Assembly: GCA_004282745.1 (NCBI GenBank)
Contig: SHMT01000005.1
Coordinates: 62,001-126,000 of the forward strand
Direction of reading: 5' to 3'
DNA: 64,000 nucleotides
Source of the DNA: Candidatus Scalindua sp. SCAELEC01
Lineage (GTDB): Bacteria; Planctomycetota; Brocadiia; Brocadiales; Scalinduaceae
In this document: positions 63,391 through 64,000 of the stretch, piece by piece
Layout of the letters: every line of letters starts with the position of its first letter
How positions within the stretch are numbered: the first letter of the stretch is position 1
The notes under the pieces: generated by a model
Database searches by the model: none
What the model saw: only the letters and a program-made list of their open reading frames with translations
What the model was told of the DNA's origin: nothing
Position numbers and translations under genes: made by a program

Positions 63391-64000
63391 ATGAAAATAA
63401 ATAAAGATTCTTTGACCGTTATTAAGAAACGATCAGGATGGCAAATAATAGATTTTCAGGAGTTGATAGAATATCGAGATCTGTTTTTCTTTCTTGTCTG
63501 GCGTGATATTAAGGCCCTATATGCCCAAACAATAATGGGATTTTCCTGGGCCATAATTCAACCACTCATTCAGATTCTCATGTTCTCCATTATTTTTGGA
63601 AAAGTTGCAAAAATATCCACAGATGGTATCCCTTATATTCTATTTTCAAGTGTTGCGATTATACCATGGACCTACATGTCTCAGTCTATGACGGTGTCTA
63701 GCCAAAGCCTTGTTCAGGGGTCAGCTTTGCTTGGGAAGATATATTTTCCAAGACTAATATTCCCAATAGCGCCGATTTTATCGAAACTGGTTGATTTCGG
63801 GTTTTCAATTGCTATAATTTTGGGCTTAATGCTTTACTACCGTATTTTACCCACATGGAACCTACTCTGTTTTCCACTATTTTTTATTATGATGGTATCC
63901 ATTCCTGCTGGTGTCGGTCTCTGGTTATCTTCCCTTGCCATTAGGTTTCGTGATGTAAAACATGCAATGCCTTTTTTTGTCAGAATGCTAATATACACAG
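63391..64000 (+). CDS. wzm: Polysaccharide ABC exporter permease (Wzm type), 5' part
   Basis: This gene runs off the right edge after about 203 codons. The N-terminus has DFQELIEYRDLFFFLVWRDI, KALYAQTIMGFSWAIIQPLI and several transmembrane segments (about 49-75, 85-105, 125-150, 160-190), typical of ABC-2 permeases for O-antigen or capsule export. The ATPase gene wzt is expected just outside the window. It shows that the cluster makes an ABC-exported polysaccharide. Confidence 0.9.
   Translation, partial: MKINKDSLTVIKKRSGWQIIDFQELIEYRDLFFFLVWRDIKALYAQTIMGFSWAIIQPLIQILMFSIIFGKVAKISTDGIPYILFSSVAIIPWTYMSQSMTVSSQSLVQGSALLGKIYFPRLIFPIAPILSKLVDFGFSIAIILGLMLYYRILPTWNLLCFPLFFIMMVSIPAGVGLWLSSLAIRFRDVKHAMPFFVRMLIYT

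Noticed and set aside
1-64000. tRNA or rRNA genes
   Set aside because: I saw no cloverleaf with a T-loop GTTCGA-type motif and acceptor stem, and no rRNA-like segments; a tRNAscan run would be decisive.

Overview
The window most likely comes from an anammox planctomycete (Brocadiales, probably the Scalindua type). The strongest evidence is a complete nitrite oxidoreductase (NXR) operon at about 36.1-44.3 kb, with an ethylbenzene-dehydrogenase-type gamma subunit, the four-cluster iron-sulfur subunit, a TorD/NarJ chaperone and a Tat-exported molybdopterin subunit. The moderately AT-rich DNA, the Bacteroidetes/Planctomycetes-type parE and the many short intergenic repeats fit this. The genus is inferred, not shown.

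Layout. 0-7 kb: the 5' part of parE, an AbrB-type antitoxin whose PIN toxin is cut off by a repeat, a membrane-anchored Nudix enzyme, an intact DUF433/DUF5615 toxin-antitoxin pair, a broken fibronectin/cadherin-like surface gene and a small secreted Fn3 protein. 6.7-8 kb: rpiB and a periplasmic phosphatase-like protein. 8.2-13 kb (minus strand): a tight three-gene operon of a winged-helix protein, a P-loop ATPase and a PD-(D/E)XK nuclease fused to a RuvB-like AAA+ ATPase. I do not recognise this set, and it is the best candidate here for an undescribed system. 13.6-18 kb: a c-di-GMP-I riboswitch with terminator in front of a REC-(degenerate GGDEF)-EAL protein, an RlpA-like lipoprotein and an FGE-fold protein. 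18-20 kb: a gene-poor stretch of nested repeats. 20-27.7 kb: glk, tkt, pgl, gnd and zwf, the oxidative pentose phosphate pathway. 28.5-35.4 kb: a TIM-barrel protein of unknown function, bioB, a PfkB kinase, an M48 protease, gspG and gspE.

36-49.7 kb is the NXR region. The order is nxrC, nxrB, an exported two-CxxC protein, a TorD-like chaperone, an HExxH metallopeptidase-like protein carrying the same two-CxxC domain, and nxrA. After a terminator follow a B12-type radical SAM enzyme, a four-cluster ferredoxin, an Mrp/NBP35 ATPase, moaA and moaC. These plausibly serve iron-sulfur and molybdenum cofactor maturation.

50.5-64 kb is a surface polysaccharide cluster: a WbpM/CapD-type dehydratase with an inserted MshEN-like (c-di-GMP-binding type) domain, CDP-glucose synthesis and dehydration (rfbF, rfbG), an aminotransferase, a C-methyltransferase, an RmlC-like epimerase, a DUF4910 protein, a GNAT acetyltransferase, a nucleotidyltransferase, a sulfotransferase-like protein, a radical SAM protein and the start of a Wzm-type exporter. 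The riboswitch and the MshEN-like domain together suggest that c-di-GMP controls both gene expression and sugar synthesis in this region.

At least five families of short palindromic repeats lie between the genes. Several copies touch, truncate or supply the ends of genes. One family can be compared with an empty site inside the window, which shows a 5-bp CTTAG duplication.
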